Notes: generated from the sequence alone by a model not told the origin. 64,000 nt of DNA from Bacillus sp. FJAT-22090 (GCF_007676755.1 NZ_VEBK01000008.1:1-64000), one strand, 5' to 3'. Positions 32,983-42,214 are shown, counted from the first letter of the stretch. Numbers and translations are program-made.

Positions 32983-34605
32983 ATGATGCAAACACCTTTA
33001 CTATTGTCGTCTTTCATTAAAAGGGCTGAGCAGTTCTTTCCGAACAAATTGATTGTTTCACGTACTGGAGTGGATACAATTCACCGTATTACCTATTGTG
33101 AATGGGCGAAGAGAACACGTAAGCTATCAAATGCTTTGACGAAGCTTGGGATGAAGCAGGGCACAAAAGTAGGTACGTTCGGTTGGAATCATCATCGTCA
33201 TCTGGAAGCATACTTCGGAGTACCGAGTACGGGAGCACTTCTTCATATGGTGAATATCCGTTTGTCACCGGAGCATTTGGCATATGTCATCAATCATGCC
33301 GAAGATGAAATTATGCTTGTGGATGATAATCTTTTTCCACATTTTGAAAAGCTAGCACCTCTGTTGAAGACTGTGAAGCATTTCGTCATTATGGGTGATA
33401 GTATGGATGTTCCAGAAACGACTCTGGAAAATGTCTACTCTTATGAAGCTTTGTTAGCAGAGGCTTCTGATGAATATGACTATCCTGAAGACTTGGATGA
33501 AAACACGCCCGCTGGTATGTGCTATACTTCCGCAACAACGGGCAATCCTAAAGGCGTCGTCTATACGCATCGAGGTATTGTCCTTCATAGCTACGCGCTC
33601 GGACTAGCGGATGCAATGGGCTTGCACGAGAAAGATGTTGTCATGCCGGTTGTTCCGATGTTCCACGTAAATGCGTGGGGCATGCCGTTCGCTTCCGTCT
33701 TCTTTGGTGCGACTCAGGTGTTACCGGGCCCAGGTTTTAATCCGCAGCTTTTGCTTGATTTGATTGAGCAGGAAAAGGTGACGATTACTGCGGGAGTGCC
33801 GACGATTTGGCTGGCGGTGTTGAAGGAGCAGGAACAAAATCCACGGAAACTTTCCTCTTTGCGCGGTATTGTCAGTGGAGGTTCTGCATCACCGAAAGGG
33901 TTGATTCGCGCGTTTGAAGAGAAACTAGGGGTTCCTTTCTACGTCGGATATGGCATGACGGAAACATCACCACTTGTTAGCTTGTCAGTCTACACTTCCG
34001 GCATGGAAGATCTGCCGATGGATGAGCGGATAGATATCCGCGCTTTGCAGGGGTTGGTCATGCCAGGGCTTGAAGTAAAGATTGTTAATGAAAACGGTGA
34101 GGTGCCGTGGGATGGCAAGACGATGGGAGAGCTTGCCGTGCGCGGACCTTGGATTGCGAGCGAATATTACAAAGACGAACGGACGAAAGAGGCGTTCAAA
34201 GAAGGCTGGCTTTATACGGGTGACATCGCAGTCATGACTGATATCGGCTACTTGAAATTGATGGACCGCACAAAGGATCTGATTAAGAGTGGCGGTGAAT
34301 GGATTTCATCCGTCGATTTGGAAAATGCTTTGATGACACATGAGGATGTATTCGAATCTGCTGTTATCGCAGTACCGCATGAAAAATGGCAGGAACGTCC
34401 GCTTGCATGCGTCGTGCTAAAAGATGGAAGAGTTGCGGATGAAGCGATGAAAGCCAAATTAATTTCCTATATGGAAAGCCAGTTCGCTAAGTGGTGGGTT
34501 CCAGACGATGTCATTTTCTTAGACGAAATTCCCAAAACGTCTGTTGGAAAGTTCTTGAAAGCTTCCTTGCGCGAACAACTAAAGGGGCATAAAGTAAAAG
34601 TTTGA
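32983..34605 (+). CDS. Fatty-acid--CoA ligase (AMP-forming)
   Basis: 540 aa acyl-adenylate-forming enzyme. P-loop-like A3 motif YTSATTGNPKGVVYTHRG, A5 GYGMTETSP, A7 YTGDIAVM, A8 DRTKDLIKSGGEWISS and the catalytic Lys in PKTSVGKFLKASLREQ are all intact. Resembles medium/long-chain acyl-CoA synthetases (AlkK/FadD3-type). Base composition is visibly richer in G+C than the neighbours. Start ATG 32983 or 32986. A cre-like site is upstream. No other beta-oxidation genes adjoin. Confidence 0.9.
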   Translation: MMQTPLLLSSFIKRAEQFFPNKLIVSRTGVDTIHRITYCEWAKRTRKLSNALTKLGMKQGTKVGTFGWNHHRHLEAYFGVPSTGALLHMVNIRLSPEHLAYVINHAEDEIMLVDDNLFPHFEKLAPLLKTVKHFVIMGDSMDVPETTLENVYSYEALLAEASDEYDYPEDLDENTPAGMCYTSATTGNPKGVVYTHRGIVLHSYALGLADAMGLHEKDVVMPVVPMFHVNAWGMPFASVFFGATQVLPGPGFNPQLLLDLIEQEKVTITAGVPTIWLAVLKEQEQNPRKLSSLRGIVSGGSASPKGLIRAFEEKLGVPFYVGYGMTETSPLVSLSVYTSGMEDLPMDERIDIRALQGLVMPGLEVKIVNENGEVPWDGKTMGELAVRGPWIASEYYKDERTKEAFKEGWLYTGDIAVMTDIGYLKLMDRTKDLIKSGGEWISSVDLENALMTHEDVFESAVIAVPHEKWQERPLACVVLKDGRVADEAMKAKLISYMESQFAKWWVPDDVIFLDEIPKTSVGKFLKASLREQLKGHKVKV

Positions 34606-34612
34606 TGAAAAG

Positions 34613-34736
34613 ATTGGATACGCTAATATCCAGTGTTGCAACTGCTATCTGCTGAAATAATCATTCATACCTTAACACTGGGGGACGGTCATTTCTTTTT
34701 ACGAAGAAAATAACACTTACCTGATGTGGTATCCAT
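34613..34736. pseudogene. Decayed copy of the holin-like toxin / antitoxin locus
   Basis: The stretch reproduces 22170-22310 with gaps: GATTGGATACG-TAATATCCAG hairpin, CAACTGC, ATAATC, ACCTTA and GGGGGACGGT-ATTTCTTTTT. On the minus strand only MDTTSGKCYFLRKKK (34689-34736) remains of the toxin: the start and lysine tail without the membrane helix, and no SD. Non-functional as a toxin; the RNA hairpins are partly preserved. Confidence 0.75.
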
Positions 34737-34790
34737 TTTCATAATTTCTCACTTTTAAGACAAGCTATATAAAAGGAGAAAGGTGCTCGA

Positions 34791-34832
34791 ATGGATATGA
34801 ACTATGGAATAGGTAGGTCCCAGTATGAATAA
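34791..34832 (+). CDS. Possible 13-codon leader peptide of splB
   Basis: The strong SD AAAAGGAGAAAGG (34771-34783) fits ATG 34791 (MDMNYGIGRSQYE), whose stop TAA overlaps the splB start (ATGAATAA). splB itself has only AGGTC in front. Translational coupling is likely; the peptide may have no function of its own. No splA gene precedes splB here. Confidence 0.45.
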   Translation: MDMNYGIGRSQYE

Positions 34833-35853
34833 ACCCTTCACACCCCAGCTTGTTTATTTTGAACCCAATGCACTTGATTATCCACTTGGAAGAGAACTGA
34901 AGGAAAAGTTCGAGAAAATGGGGATTGAAACACGCTTTACGACTTCCCATAATCAAATTCGAGATTTGCCAGGGGACACAGATGCTCAGAAATATCGTAT
35001 TGCAAAATCCACTTTAGTTGTGGGCATTCGAAAAACGTTAAAGTTTGATACGTCCAAGCCTTCAGCAGAATATGCAATCCCACTTGCGACGGGGTGTATG
35101 GGGCATTGTCATTATTGTTATCTGCAAACGACGATGGGCAGTAAACCATATATTCGAACTTACGTAAATGTAGAAGAGATATTCGAAGCAGCAGATCACT
35201 ACATTGAAGAACGCGCTCCGGAGATTACTCGGTTTGAAGCTGCGTGCACATCAGATATTGTGGGAATTGACCATTTGACGCATTCATTAAAAAGAGCAAT
35301 TGAACATATCGGCAAAACAGAACTAGGTAGACTTCGTTTTGTGACGAAGTTCCATTTTGTCGACCATTTATTAGATGCCAAGCATAATGGGAATACGCGA
35401 TTCAGATTTAGTGTAAACGCTGATTATGTCATTAAAAACTTTGAGCCCGGCACTTCGCCTCTCAACAAAAGAATTGAAGCCGCTGGGAAAGTGGCAAGAG
35501 CTGGTTACCCACTTGGCTTTATAATTGCCTCCATCTATCTTCATGAAGGGTGGAAAGAAGGTTATCGTCACTTGTTTGAACGACTGGACGAGGAATTGCC
35601 ACAAGATGCAAGAGATGATATAACGTTTGAATTCATCCAACATCGATTTACGAAGCCTGCGAAAAAAGTGATTGAGAAGAACTACCCAAAGACAAAATTG
35701 GAGTTAGATGAAGAGAAAAGACGGTATAAATGGGGCAAATATGGAATTGGAAAGTATATTTATCAAAAGGATGAAGAGGATGAAATAAAGTCCCATCTAT
35801 ATGGCTATATGGAAAAATACTTCCCGAATGCGAAGTTAGAGTATTTTACTTAA
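34825..35853 (+). CDS. splB: Spore photoproduct lyase
   Basis: 342 aa radical SAM enzyme that splits the thymine dimer 'spore photoproduct' during germination. The [4Fe-4S] cysteines are C91, C95 and C98 (TGCMGHCHYC), and the conserved H-donor cysteine is C141 (EAACTSD), exactly as in B. subtilis SplB. Length is standard. Confirms a spore-forming host. A second UV-repair gene (37181-37585) lies 1.3 kb away. In B. subtilis splB is transcribed in the forespore by SigmaG; I could not identify a convincing SigmaG promoter here. Confidence 0.97.
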   Translation: MNKPFTPQLVYFEPNALDYPLGRELKEKFEKMGIETRFTTSHNQIRDLPGDTDAQKYRIAKSTLVVGIRKTLKFDTSKPSAEYAIPLATGCMGHCHYCYLQTTMGSKPYIRTYVNVEEIFEAADHYIEERAPEITRFEAACTSDIVGIDHLTHSLKRAIEHIGKTELGRLRFVTKFHFVDHLLDAKHNGNTRFRFSVNADYVIKNFEPGTSPLNKRIEAAGKVARAGYPLGFIIASIYLHEGWKEGYRHLFERLDEELPQDARDDITFEFIQHRFTKPAKKVIEKNYPKTKLELDEEKRRYKWGKYGIGKYIYQKDEEDEIKSHLYGYMEKYFPNAKLEYFT

Positions 35854-35855
35854 AC

Positions 35856-35898
35856 AAAAAGGCGTAAGGACTAGGAAAACTAGTCTTTACGCTTTTTC
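35856..35898. terminator. Terminator between splB and dus
   Basis: GCGTAAGGACTAG pairs with CTAGTCTTTACGC (G-U tolerated), with A-rich left flank and TTTTTCTC right flank; can act in both directions. Confidence 0.85.
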
Positions 35899-35983
35899 TC
35901 TTCGGATAGTCGTAGTTCGCTACACAGAGACAAATAACAATTTATATATTATAAAGGCGTCCGACTTTTCTGCGAAAGTATCC

Positions 35984-36955
35984 TTATTTGGATTCCTCTA
36001 TTGTAAAGTTATCGAGAAACGCACGCACCTCTTCGGTTGAACTTGTGCGCATCAATTGTTCTCTCAATTCACTTGACCCAGAGAATCCACGGACATATAT
36101 CTTAAAAAAGCGATGAAGAGGTTTAAAAGGACGGGGCTCAAGTTCTTTTGAATATTTTTCAAGGAGATCCAGATGCAATCTTAGAAGATCAAGCAACTCT
36201 TTGCTACTATGGTCTTTTGGTTCTTTTTCAAACGCAAATGGGTTATTAAAAATACCTCGACCGATCATGACACCATCAACACCATATCGCTGAGCGAGTT
36301 CCATACCAGTTTGTCGATCAGGAATATCCCCATTGATCGTCAATAGTGTATTAGGTGCTATACGATCACGAAGTTTCTTAATCTCGGGGATTAGCTCCCA
36401 GTGGGCATCTACTTTACTCATTTCTTTTTTAGTTCGCAAATGAATGGACAGATTGGCAATGTCTTGTTTCAATAAGTGGGTTAGCCAGTCATGCCATTCG
36501 TCTACATCTGTATAACCGAGCCTTGTCTTCACACTTACAGGCAAACCGCCAGCTTTTGAAGCTTGTATTAGTTCTGCTGCAACTTCTGGCCGGCGGATTA
36601 GGCCACATCCTCTTCCTTTAGACGCCACATTATGGGCAGGGCATCCCATATTAATATCCACACCTCGAAAACCTTGTTTTGCTAAGCCAATACTCATTTG
36701 TCGAAAGTATTCAGGGGTATCTCCCCATATATGAGCCACCATTGGTTGTTCATCTTCTGTAAAGGTCAAGCGTCCTCGAACACTATAAATCCCTTCCGGG
36801 TGGCAATAGCTCTCTGTGTTTGTAAACTCCGTGAAAAATACATCCGGTCTAGCTGCTGCACTCACCACATGTCGGAAAACAACATCCGTCACGTCTTCCA
36901 TGGGTGCCAGTATAAAGAACGGGCGTGGTAAATCGCGCCAAAAATTTTCTGTCAT
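35984..36955 (-). CDS. tRNA-dihydrouridine synthase
   Basis: About 323 aa FMN enzyme reducing uridine in tRNA D-loops. Motifs: [15 protein letters not shown] (N-terminal strand), [25 protein letters not shown] with the catalytic Cys, [20 protein letters not shown], and [13 protein letters not shown] phosphate-binding end. C-terminal helical domain binds tRNA. ATG 36955 with GAGAGG upstream; an in-frame TTG at 36961 is less likely. Not the Dus linked to the Fis/folate locus, so possibly an extra paralogue. Confidence 0.93.
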   Translation of the reverse strand: MTENFWRDLPRPFFILAPMEDVTDVVFRHVVSAAARPDVFFTEFTNTESYCHPEGIYSVRGRLTFTEDEQPMVAHIWGDTPEYFRQMSIGLAKQGFRGVDINMGCPAHNVASKGRGCGLIRRPEVAAELIQASKAGGLPVSVKTRLGYTDVDEWHDWLTHLLKQDIANLSIHLRTKKEMSKVDAHWELIPEIKKLRDRIAPNTLLTINGDIPDRQTGMELAQRYGVDGVMIGRGIFNNPFAFEKEPKDHSSKELLDLLRLHLDLLEKYSKELEPRPFKPLHRFFKIYVRGFSGSSELREQLMRTSSTEEVRAFLDNFTIEESK

Positions 36956-36980
36956 ATACAAAACCTCTCATTAGGGCATC

Positions 36981-36998
36981 GGGACAAGACCTTGTCCC
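36981..36998. promoter_or_regulatory. Palindrome upstream of dus
   Basis: GGGACAA-GACC-TTGTCCC, a perfect 7-bp inverted repeat 26 nt before the Dus start, without a T run. Possible operator or mRNA 5' hairpin. Confidence 0.3.
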
Positions 36999-37180
36999 AA
37001 AAAATAAAAAGCAAAAAGGTGCTTGCTTCTTTTACATTTATACCATGCTTGACCTCTTATTATCAAACTATAGAAAGTTTTGCATGCTCACAGAAAGGAA
37101 ACTTAAACTGCAAGAATGGGGGCTTTTGGAAAATTAATGCCAACTTGTTCTATCTTCCCACATATAAAAAGCGACAGCCG

Positions 37181-37585
37181 TTATTTATCTGGGGCCACCA
37201 TTCCATACATCCTCTTTAAAACTTCATAACGCGCGGCATCAAAATCCTTCTGCCCGCGTATAAATTTTTCTTTTAGATTGAAATAACATATCTCCAAATA
37301 CTCATCGTTATGGTGATTATGGAAAGGATGTTCAATCTTTTCAAAAGGTTCATCTCCAAAGTATCGCTCCATTTTATCTACCGTGCGAATAGTAATATTG
37401 CGTTCACGCATCTCACTTAGAACAAGCTGTGTGTAGGAAAATAAATCATCCTTCGAATAATCATAAATGTAATTTATCAAAATATGACGGTCTTCCTTGG
37501 CAAAGATGCTGTTTAACTCACGCCATTGTGCCAATAGTTGGGATTTCGGTAAAATACTTAGTAAGTTCTGGTGCCATAAGCGCAA
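37181..37585 (-). CDS. Pyrimidine dimer DNA glycosylase (endonuclease V-like)
   Basis: 134 aa of the Pyr_excise/T4 endonuclease V-like family (MRLWH start, LLAQWRELNSIF helix, ERNITIRTVDKMERYFGDE, then HPFHNHHNDEYLEICYFNLKEKF). Such enzymes nick DNA at cyclobutane dimers. TTG start 37585 follows GGAGATG. The classical T4 nucleophile Thr2 is not present; this subfamily starts MRLW, so activity is presumed from the family. Near splB and hence part of a small UV-repair neighbourhood. Confidence 0.8.
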   Translation of the reverse strand: MRLWHQNLLSILPKSQLLAQWRELNSIFAKEDRHILINYIYDYSKDDLFSYTQLVLSEMRERNITIRTVDKMERYFGDEPFEKIEHPFHNHHNDEYLEICYFNLKEKFIRGQKDFDAARYEVLKRMYGMVAPDK

Positions 37586-37644
37586 AAGAAATCATCTCCA
37601 ATTCAACTTTTTCAGTCTTTATCATTTAGTCAATGAATCATCAT

Positions 37645-37682
37645 AACCCTCTATTATAATAAAATTATTACCATAGAGGGTT
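37645..37682. terminator. Long perfect inverted repeat
   Basis: AACCCTCTAT and ATAGAGGGTT around an 18-nt AT-rich loop, with only ACTTTATCC after it. Could be a weak terminator or an operator; no neighbouring gene ends here on the plus strand. Confidence 0.4.
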
Positions 37683-37920
37683 ACTTTATCCAAAGTAAAG
37701 ATATTCACAATGGCAAGGTCATTGGAATTTTGAAAAGTAAATCTTTCTATTTATACCTGTCTTTGCGTAAGAAACATACATATTTTAATTATCCAGGGAA
37801 GAAACAATTCATTAATGTTTCTTTTCTGTTTTTATTATGTTGCGAACAAATGAATTCATTAATGAAACAATTACAGGTTCCAGTCGTATAGAAATTAGTA
37901 GCGATAAAAGGAGGAATTCA

Positions 37921-39330
37921 ATGTTTAAAAAAATTATTCCAGCAGCATTACTCATATTGTTTATCTCTGGCTGTAATGACAGTGAAGAAGCAGAGGTTAA
38001 AAAGCTTAAGGATACAGCAGCAGAGGAAAAACATACAAAGAAAAATAGCAAAGAAAAAGCTGACGTTAGTGCAATGGACCAAGTGATAATTCCCACAACA
38101 TTAGAAGAATGGATGAATACGGAGCCAGGAGTATTCGCGCTTGACTACACCTTAGATCATGAAACTTCTAGCTGGCCGCAGGATTCTAGAGAGCTAAGCA
38201 CTGAGGAAAAGAAGGAGCTAGAAAGTGTAATAACAGCAACCGATGATACTGATACAATGTTCAAGATAATACGCTATTACTTTGGAACTAAGGTATATAA
38301 GAATTTATTAGACCAGCAGGTGAACTATGCGGCAGTGATGAACGAGCCATATTTGCCAAAGCCAACTAAAGAGATTGAAAAAAATGGAAACAGTGAAGGG
38401 GCTGTTCGGGCAAAAGCGTTTATATTAATGGATGCTAGTTCAAGCATGTTACTGCCGGTAGATGGTAAGCAAAAAATGGGGATTGCTAAAATTGCAGTTA
38501 AGCGATTTGCGAAAACACTTGGAGAGAAAAATGAAGTGTCACTCTACGCATATGGACACGCTGGAACACAGGAAAACAAGGATAAAGAGCTGTCATGTAC
38601 TCAAATAGATGAAGTATATCCGCTGCAAAACTATAACGAAAAAGAATTCAATAGCACGGTAGATGAGGTAGCTGCTAAAGGGTGGACACCACTAGCTGCT
38701 GCTATTCAGACGGCCAATGGCGCTAGCAAGGAAGTGGAAGGACCATTAACAGTTTATATTGTTAGTGATGGAGCAGAAACCTGTGATGGAGATCCAGTAA
38801 AAGCTGCGAAAGAATTTGCACAGAATAACGAAAATCGCAGAGTAAATATTATTGGATTTAATGTAGATCAAAAAGGAGAAGACCAATTAAAAGCGGTAGC
38901 AGAAGCAGGAAATGGTGAGTATATTTCTGCTGAGAACAGTGAAGAGTTAAATAATAGTATCGCAGAAAAGTGGGTTATTCCAAGTGTAATAGATACACTA
39001 TATATTAAACTATCAGGACCTGATGGCTTTGCGATTTCTAACGCAAAATATTCTATAGGACAGTTATCCATGAAACTTAGTAATGCAGTCAATATAGAAA
39101 GTAATCGCTTTAAGAGAATGATTAAAGTTCTAGTTGATGAAGAACTAATTACCTCGGAGCAGGAAGAAGAACTCATCGATAAGGTCAATCAGTATATAGA
39201 ACAACTAAAAGCTATAAATACACAACTAAAAGATGAAAAAAACAAGGAAGTTGATGATGAGTATAATCGTATACATCAAAGCATCGATGAGTGGGTAAAG
39301 GAAATAGAAAAAATTAGATCGGAACAATAA
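37921..39330 (+). CDS. Lipoprotein with von Willebrand factor A domain
   Basis: 469 aa. Lipobox FISGC (Cys18), then a ~125-residue linker, VWA domain from about residue 155 to 350 with the MIDAS motif DASSSM (D-x-S-x-S) and later Thr/Asp (GWTPLAAAI, VSDGAETCDGDP). The C-terminal ~100 residues are coiled-coil-like and charged. ATG 37921 behind AAAGGAGGAAT. Surface metal-dependent protein-protein interaction; similar lipoproteins are called YfbK/TerF-like in databases. Partner unknown. Confidence 0.88.
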   Translation: MFKKIIPAALLILFISGCNDSEEAEVKKLKDTAAEEKHTKKNSKEKADVSAMDQVIIPTTLEEWMNTEPGVFALDYTLDHETSSWPQDSRELSTEEKKELESVITATDDTDTMFKIIRYYFGTKVYKNLLDQQVNYAAVMNEPYLPKPTKEIEKNGNSEGAVRAKAFILMDASSSMLLPVDGKQKMGIAKIAVKRFAKTLGEKNEVSLYAYGHAGTQENKDKELSCTQIDEVYPLQNYNEKEFNSTVDEVAAKGWTPLAAAIQTANGASKEVEGPLTVYIVSDGAETCDGDPVKAAKEFAQNNENRRVNIIGFNVDQKGEDQLKAVAEAGNGEYISAENSEELNNSIAEKWVIPSVIDTLYIKLSGPDGFAISNAKYSIGQLSMKLSNAVNIESNRFKRMIKVLVDEELITSEQEEELIDKVNQYIEQLKAINTQLKDEKNKEVDDEYNRIHQSIDEWVKEIEKIRSEQ

Positions 39331-39332
39331 AA

Positions 39333-39384
39333 CAAAACCTATGTGCATACTATAATTGGAATAGTGTGTAACATAGGTTTTTTG
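39333..39384 (+). terminator. Terminator of VWA lipoprotein gene
   Basis: AAAACCTATGT (39334-39344) pairs with ACATAGGTTTT (39371-39381) followed by more T. Confidence 0.85.
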
Positions 39385-39548
39385 ATGGTTGGTGGGAGAA
39401 AGTTCAAGCAGAGGAGGAAAATACGTAAAACTCTTTCTAATCCATTATGGGAGTGATTAATGAATGTAAAAGGCTGGTTATCAACCGAGAAAAGTGATAA
39501 TTACTTCTCGTGGCTTAAACACATTTTTATCCTCTTTAACGAAAGTAA

Positions 39549-40049
39549 TCATTTCATATAAATTTCCACTAATTCATAACATCGTTCTTTCGTTACCCTT
39601 GCCTGCGTGTCCGCAAATTGAAACGGCTCTAATGTACCACCTTTAAATTCGGAGGATTCTTCTGTTGCTATCTTATTTCTATGTTTTATCCACTCTCTTT
39701 GCTCTTCTCTCAATTTCTCCATTTCAGAAGCAGAAAGTTGTTTTTGAAGCACGCTATATATTTCATTCAATGCATCATCCCATCTTTTAAACGTTTCTGC
39801 TTTTGCTTGATTCATATCTGTTTGTGTACCGTTTTTATACACTTCATCGAATTCAGATAACCCTTTTTCTATAGCATTAAGTTTTTCAAGATACTCATTT
39901 TTTTTATTTTCGACTTTATTACTTTCTGTGTTTTCATTGGAGGCAATGCCATTCTCTGCGTTTTCCTTTTCAACTGATTGTTCCTCAGTATGGTTACATC
40001 CAGCTAAAAAAATGAATGGTATGATAAAAAGGACTAATAGTTTCTTCAT
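39549..40049 (-). CDS. Lipoprotein with LprI/DUF1311 domain
   Basis: 166 aa. Lipobox FLAGC (Cys18), a low-complexity E/N/S-rich linker to about residue 50, then the DUF1311/LprI pattern: KRWDDALNEIYSVLQKQLSASEMEKLREEQREWIKHRNK ... FKGGTLEPFQFADTQARVTKERC. Related domains inhibit lysozyme in mycobacteria; function here unknown. Likely monocistronic. Confidence 0.85.
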   Translation of the reverse strand: MKKLLVLFIIPFIFLAGCNHTEEQSVEKENAENGIASNENTESNKVENKKNEYLEKLNAIEKGLSEFDEVYKNGTQTDMNQAKAETFKRWDDALNEIYSVLQKQLSASEMEKLREEQREWIKHRNKIATEESSEFKGGTLEPFQFADTQARVTKERCYELVEIYMK

Positions 40050-40071
40050 ATTTACCTCCTAGAGTATATTT

Positions 40072-41097
40072 TTATACATTTTTCAAAAGTAAATAGATAA
40101 AATATGGAGCGCCCAATATGGATACTACGATTCCAACGGGTAATTCCATTGGTGCAAAAATCACACGTCCCAATGTATCTGCTAATAGTAATAATAATGC
40201 ACCTAACAAAGCGGTTAACGGCAATAATTTGGCATGTCTTGCTCCTACTAAGCGTCTAGCAATATGCGGAGTGATTAAACCTAAAAAAGTAATACCCCCA
40301 CCTACAGATACACATGCACCTGCTAATGCTACTGAGATAATTAGGAGTAGCCTTCTTTCTCTTTCAATATTCGCCCCAACTGCGATGGCGATTGAATCCC
40401 CTAATTTTAAAACGTCTAACACTCGTGATTTATAGATGGCTATTGGTATAAGGATCATAAGCCACAACAGTAAAGTCCACACAAAAGTCCAATTGGTGCC
40501 CCAAATAGTTCCGGAGAGCCATACAATTGCTTTCATAAAGTTAATAGGCTCCATCTTCATTTGAAATATGATTAATCCAGCCCCAAATGCAGCATTAATA
40601 CCTATCCCAACTAGCAAAAGACGTGTGGGGGTAATGCGTCCCCGTTTCCAAGACAATGTATAAATGAGAAATGCGGCCAAAAATGCACCGACCAAGGCAG
40701 CAAGGGGCATGATAAATATCGATAGCCATCCTGTAAAAAAAGCCGTTCCTTCAAAAAAGAACATATAAAGCACGATGGCAAATCCTGCACCAGAGTTAAT
40801 GCCTAATATACCTGGATCAGCAAGTGGATTTTGGGAAATTCCTTGCAAAATAGCACCTGAGATGGCAATTCCCATACCTACTAACAAAGCCATAATTATT
40901 CTAGGTAAGCGAAAGTTAAAAATAGTAAGTTCATTATTTGGAGTTCCATTTCCCAATAAGGTAGAGACCACCTCACCCAACGGAATTTTAATATAACCTG
41001 CATTTATACTGATTAGAATTGCTACTAAGATTAATAGGAATGTAGAAATAAGGAGTGATTTATATTTTTTCTCCTTTTTGGAGATTGTGTTGGGCAT
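40072..41097 (-). CDS. Iron-siderophore ABC transporter permease (FecCD family)
   Basis: 341 aa, about nine to ten transmembrane helices. FecCD signatures: LPRIIMALLVGMGIAISGAILQGISQNPLADPGILGINSGAGF and GLITPHIARRLVGARHAKLLPLTALLGALLLLLADTLGR. Its start overlaps the stop of the other permease by 1 nt. With 41097-42131 it forms the heterodimeric membrane channel. Confidence 0.93.
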   Translation of the reverse strand: MPNTISKKEKKYKSLLISTFLLILVAILISINAGYIKIPLGEVVSTLLGNGTPNNELTIFNFRLPRIIMALLVGMGIAISGAILQGISQNPLADPGILGINSGAGFAIVLYMFFFEGTAFFTGWLSIFIMPLAALVGAFLAAFLIYTLSWKRGRITPTRLLLVGIGINAAFGAGLIIFQMKMEPINFMKAIVWLSGTIWGTNWTFVWTLLLWLMILIPIAIYKSRVLDVLKLGDSIAIAVGANIERERRLLLIISVALAGACVSVGGGITFLGLITPHIARRLVGARHAKLLPLTALLGALLLLLADTLGRVIFAPMELPVGIVVSILGAPYFIYLLLKNV

Positions 41098-42131
41098 TAT
41101 AATCCTCTCCCTTCTTTACGAGCTAAGTAGAGAAAGAAAGGGACTCCAATAATAGCCGTAATAGCGCCAACTGGTGTTTCAAATGGTGCATTTATCATGC
41201 GACCGATAATATCCGCTACTATTAACAAAAGTCCTCCAAAAATAGCGGAACAGGGAATAATCCATCTGTAATCTACCCCTACTATAAATCTCGTGATATG
41301 AGGTATAACCAGTCCCACGAATCCAATCATCCCAGCTATAGATACTGCAGCACCGGTTAGTAGTAACACAACAATTGTTCCCAATAAACGAATAATGCCA
41401 GTACGTTGTCCAAGCCCTTTCGCAATTTCTTCACCTAAACTAAGAATAGAAATAGAACGGGAAAGAACTAACGCTAAAATAATCCCCCCAATTATAAACG
41501 GAAGTGCAAATAGGATATGTTGAGGCTGTACACTAGAAACTCCACCTGCATACCAGTAGCTGATATCTTTCGAAACATTAAATTTTATCCCGATTGCAGT
41601 AGAGAGGGAACTAAGAAAGGAGGTAATGGCAGAACCTGCTAGCGCTAGCTTAACAGTTGTAACGCCACCTTTGGCCATTGCAGTAATGCCAAACACCAAA
41701 GCGGCACCTAACCCTGCACCGACAAATGAAAACATCATTAACCCAAAATATGTGATGCTTGGAACAACTGCAAGAGCTATTGCGATTAAAAATGAAGATC
41801 CCGCCGTTACTCCCATTATTGAAGGCGATGCGAGTGGATTCTGTGTCATTCCTTGCATAATAGCACCCGAGATTGCTAACGCGGCACCGACGAAAATAGC
41901 TGCAACAGCACGAGGGAGTCTTAACTCTCGAATGATGATATGCGCAGAATTTGCATTATCAAAATGAAATAAGGCATCCCAAACGATTTGATAGTTTAAA
42001 TTGGATGCCCCGAAGTTAATAGAAATAATAATACTTAAAAACAATAAAACAATGCCTATTGTAATAATTGACGTATTTATAAAAGAGTTTTTATTATCTC
42101 TAGAAGATTTTTGCTTTGAATTCATATTCAT
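41097..42131 (-). CDS. Iron-siderophore ABC transporter permease (FecCD family)
   Basis: About 344 aa, same family: LPRAVAAIFVGAALAISGAIMQGMTQNPLASPSIMGVTAGSSF and GFVGLVIPHITRFIVGVDYRWIIPCSAIFGGLLLIVADIIGR. Start uncertain: ATG 42131 is 10 nt after GGAGAG, while ATG 42149 lacks an SD. Divergent from the binding protein with a shared Fur box, as in the yfiY / yfiZ-yfhA arrangement. No ATPase gene is present; a shared ATPase elsewhere (YusV-like) would be needed. Confidence 0.92.
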   Translation of the reverse strand: MNMNSKQKSSRDNKNSFINTSIITIGIVLLFLSIIISINFGASNLNYQIVWDALFHFDNANSAHIIIRELRLPRAVAAIFVGAALAISGAIMQGMTQNPLASPSIMGVTAGSSFLIAIALAVVPSITYFGLMMFSFVGAGLGAALVFGITAMAKGGVTTVKLALAGSAITSFLSSLSTAIGIKFNVSKDISYWYAGGVSSVQPQHILFALPFIIGGIILALVLSRSISILSLGEEIAKGLGQRTGIIRLLGTIVVLLLTGAAVSIAGMIGFVGLVIPHITRFIVGVDYRWIIPCSAIFGGLLLIVADIIGRMINAPFETPVGAITAIIGVPFFLYLARKEGRGL

Positions 42132-42163
42132 ATGTAGTATGCTCTCCATCTAAAAAATAATAG

Positions 42164-42214
42164 TTGACAATTCCGCGTTTATGTATTGTAATTGAAATCG
42201 AGAATCATTATCAA
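42164..42214. promoter_or_regulatory. Fur box with divergent promoters
   Basis: Minus-strand GATAATGATTCTCGATTTC (42194-42212) matches 14 of 19 positions of the Fur consensus. Plus promoter: TTGACA (42164) -17- TGTAAT (42187). Minus promoter: TTGATA (42214-42209) -18- TACAAT (42190-42185). Both starts or core elements overlap the Fur box, so one bound dimer pair could silence uptake genes in both directions under iron repletion. Confidence 0.75.

Noticed and set aside
36981-36998. Terminator
   Set aside because: Perfect stem but no T run on either strand at the proper side.
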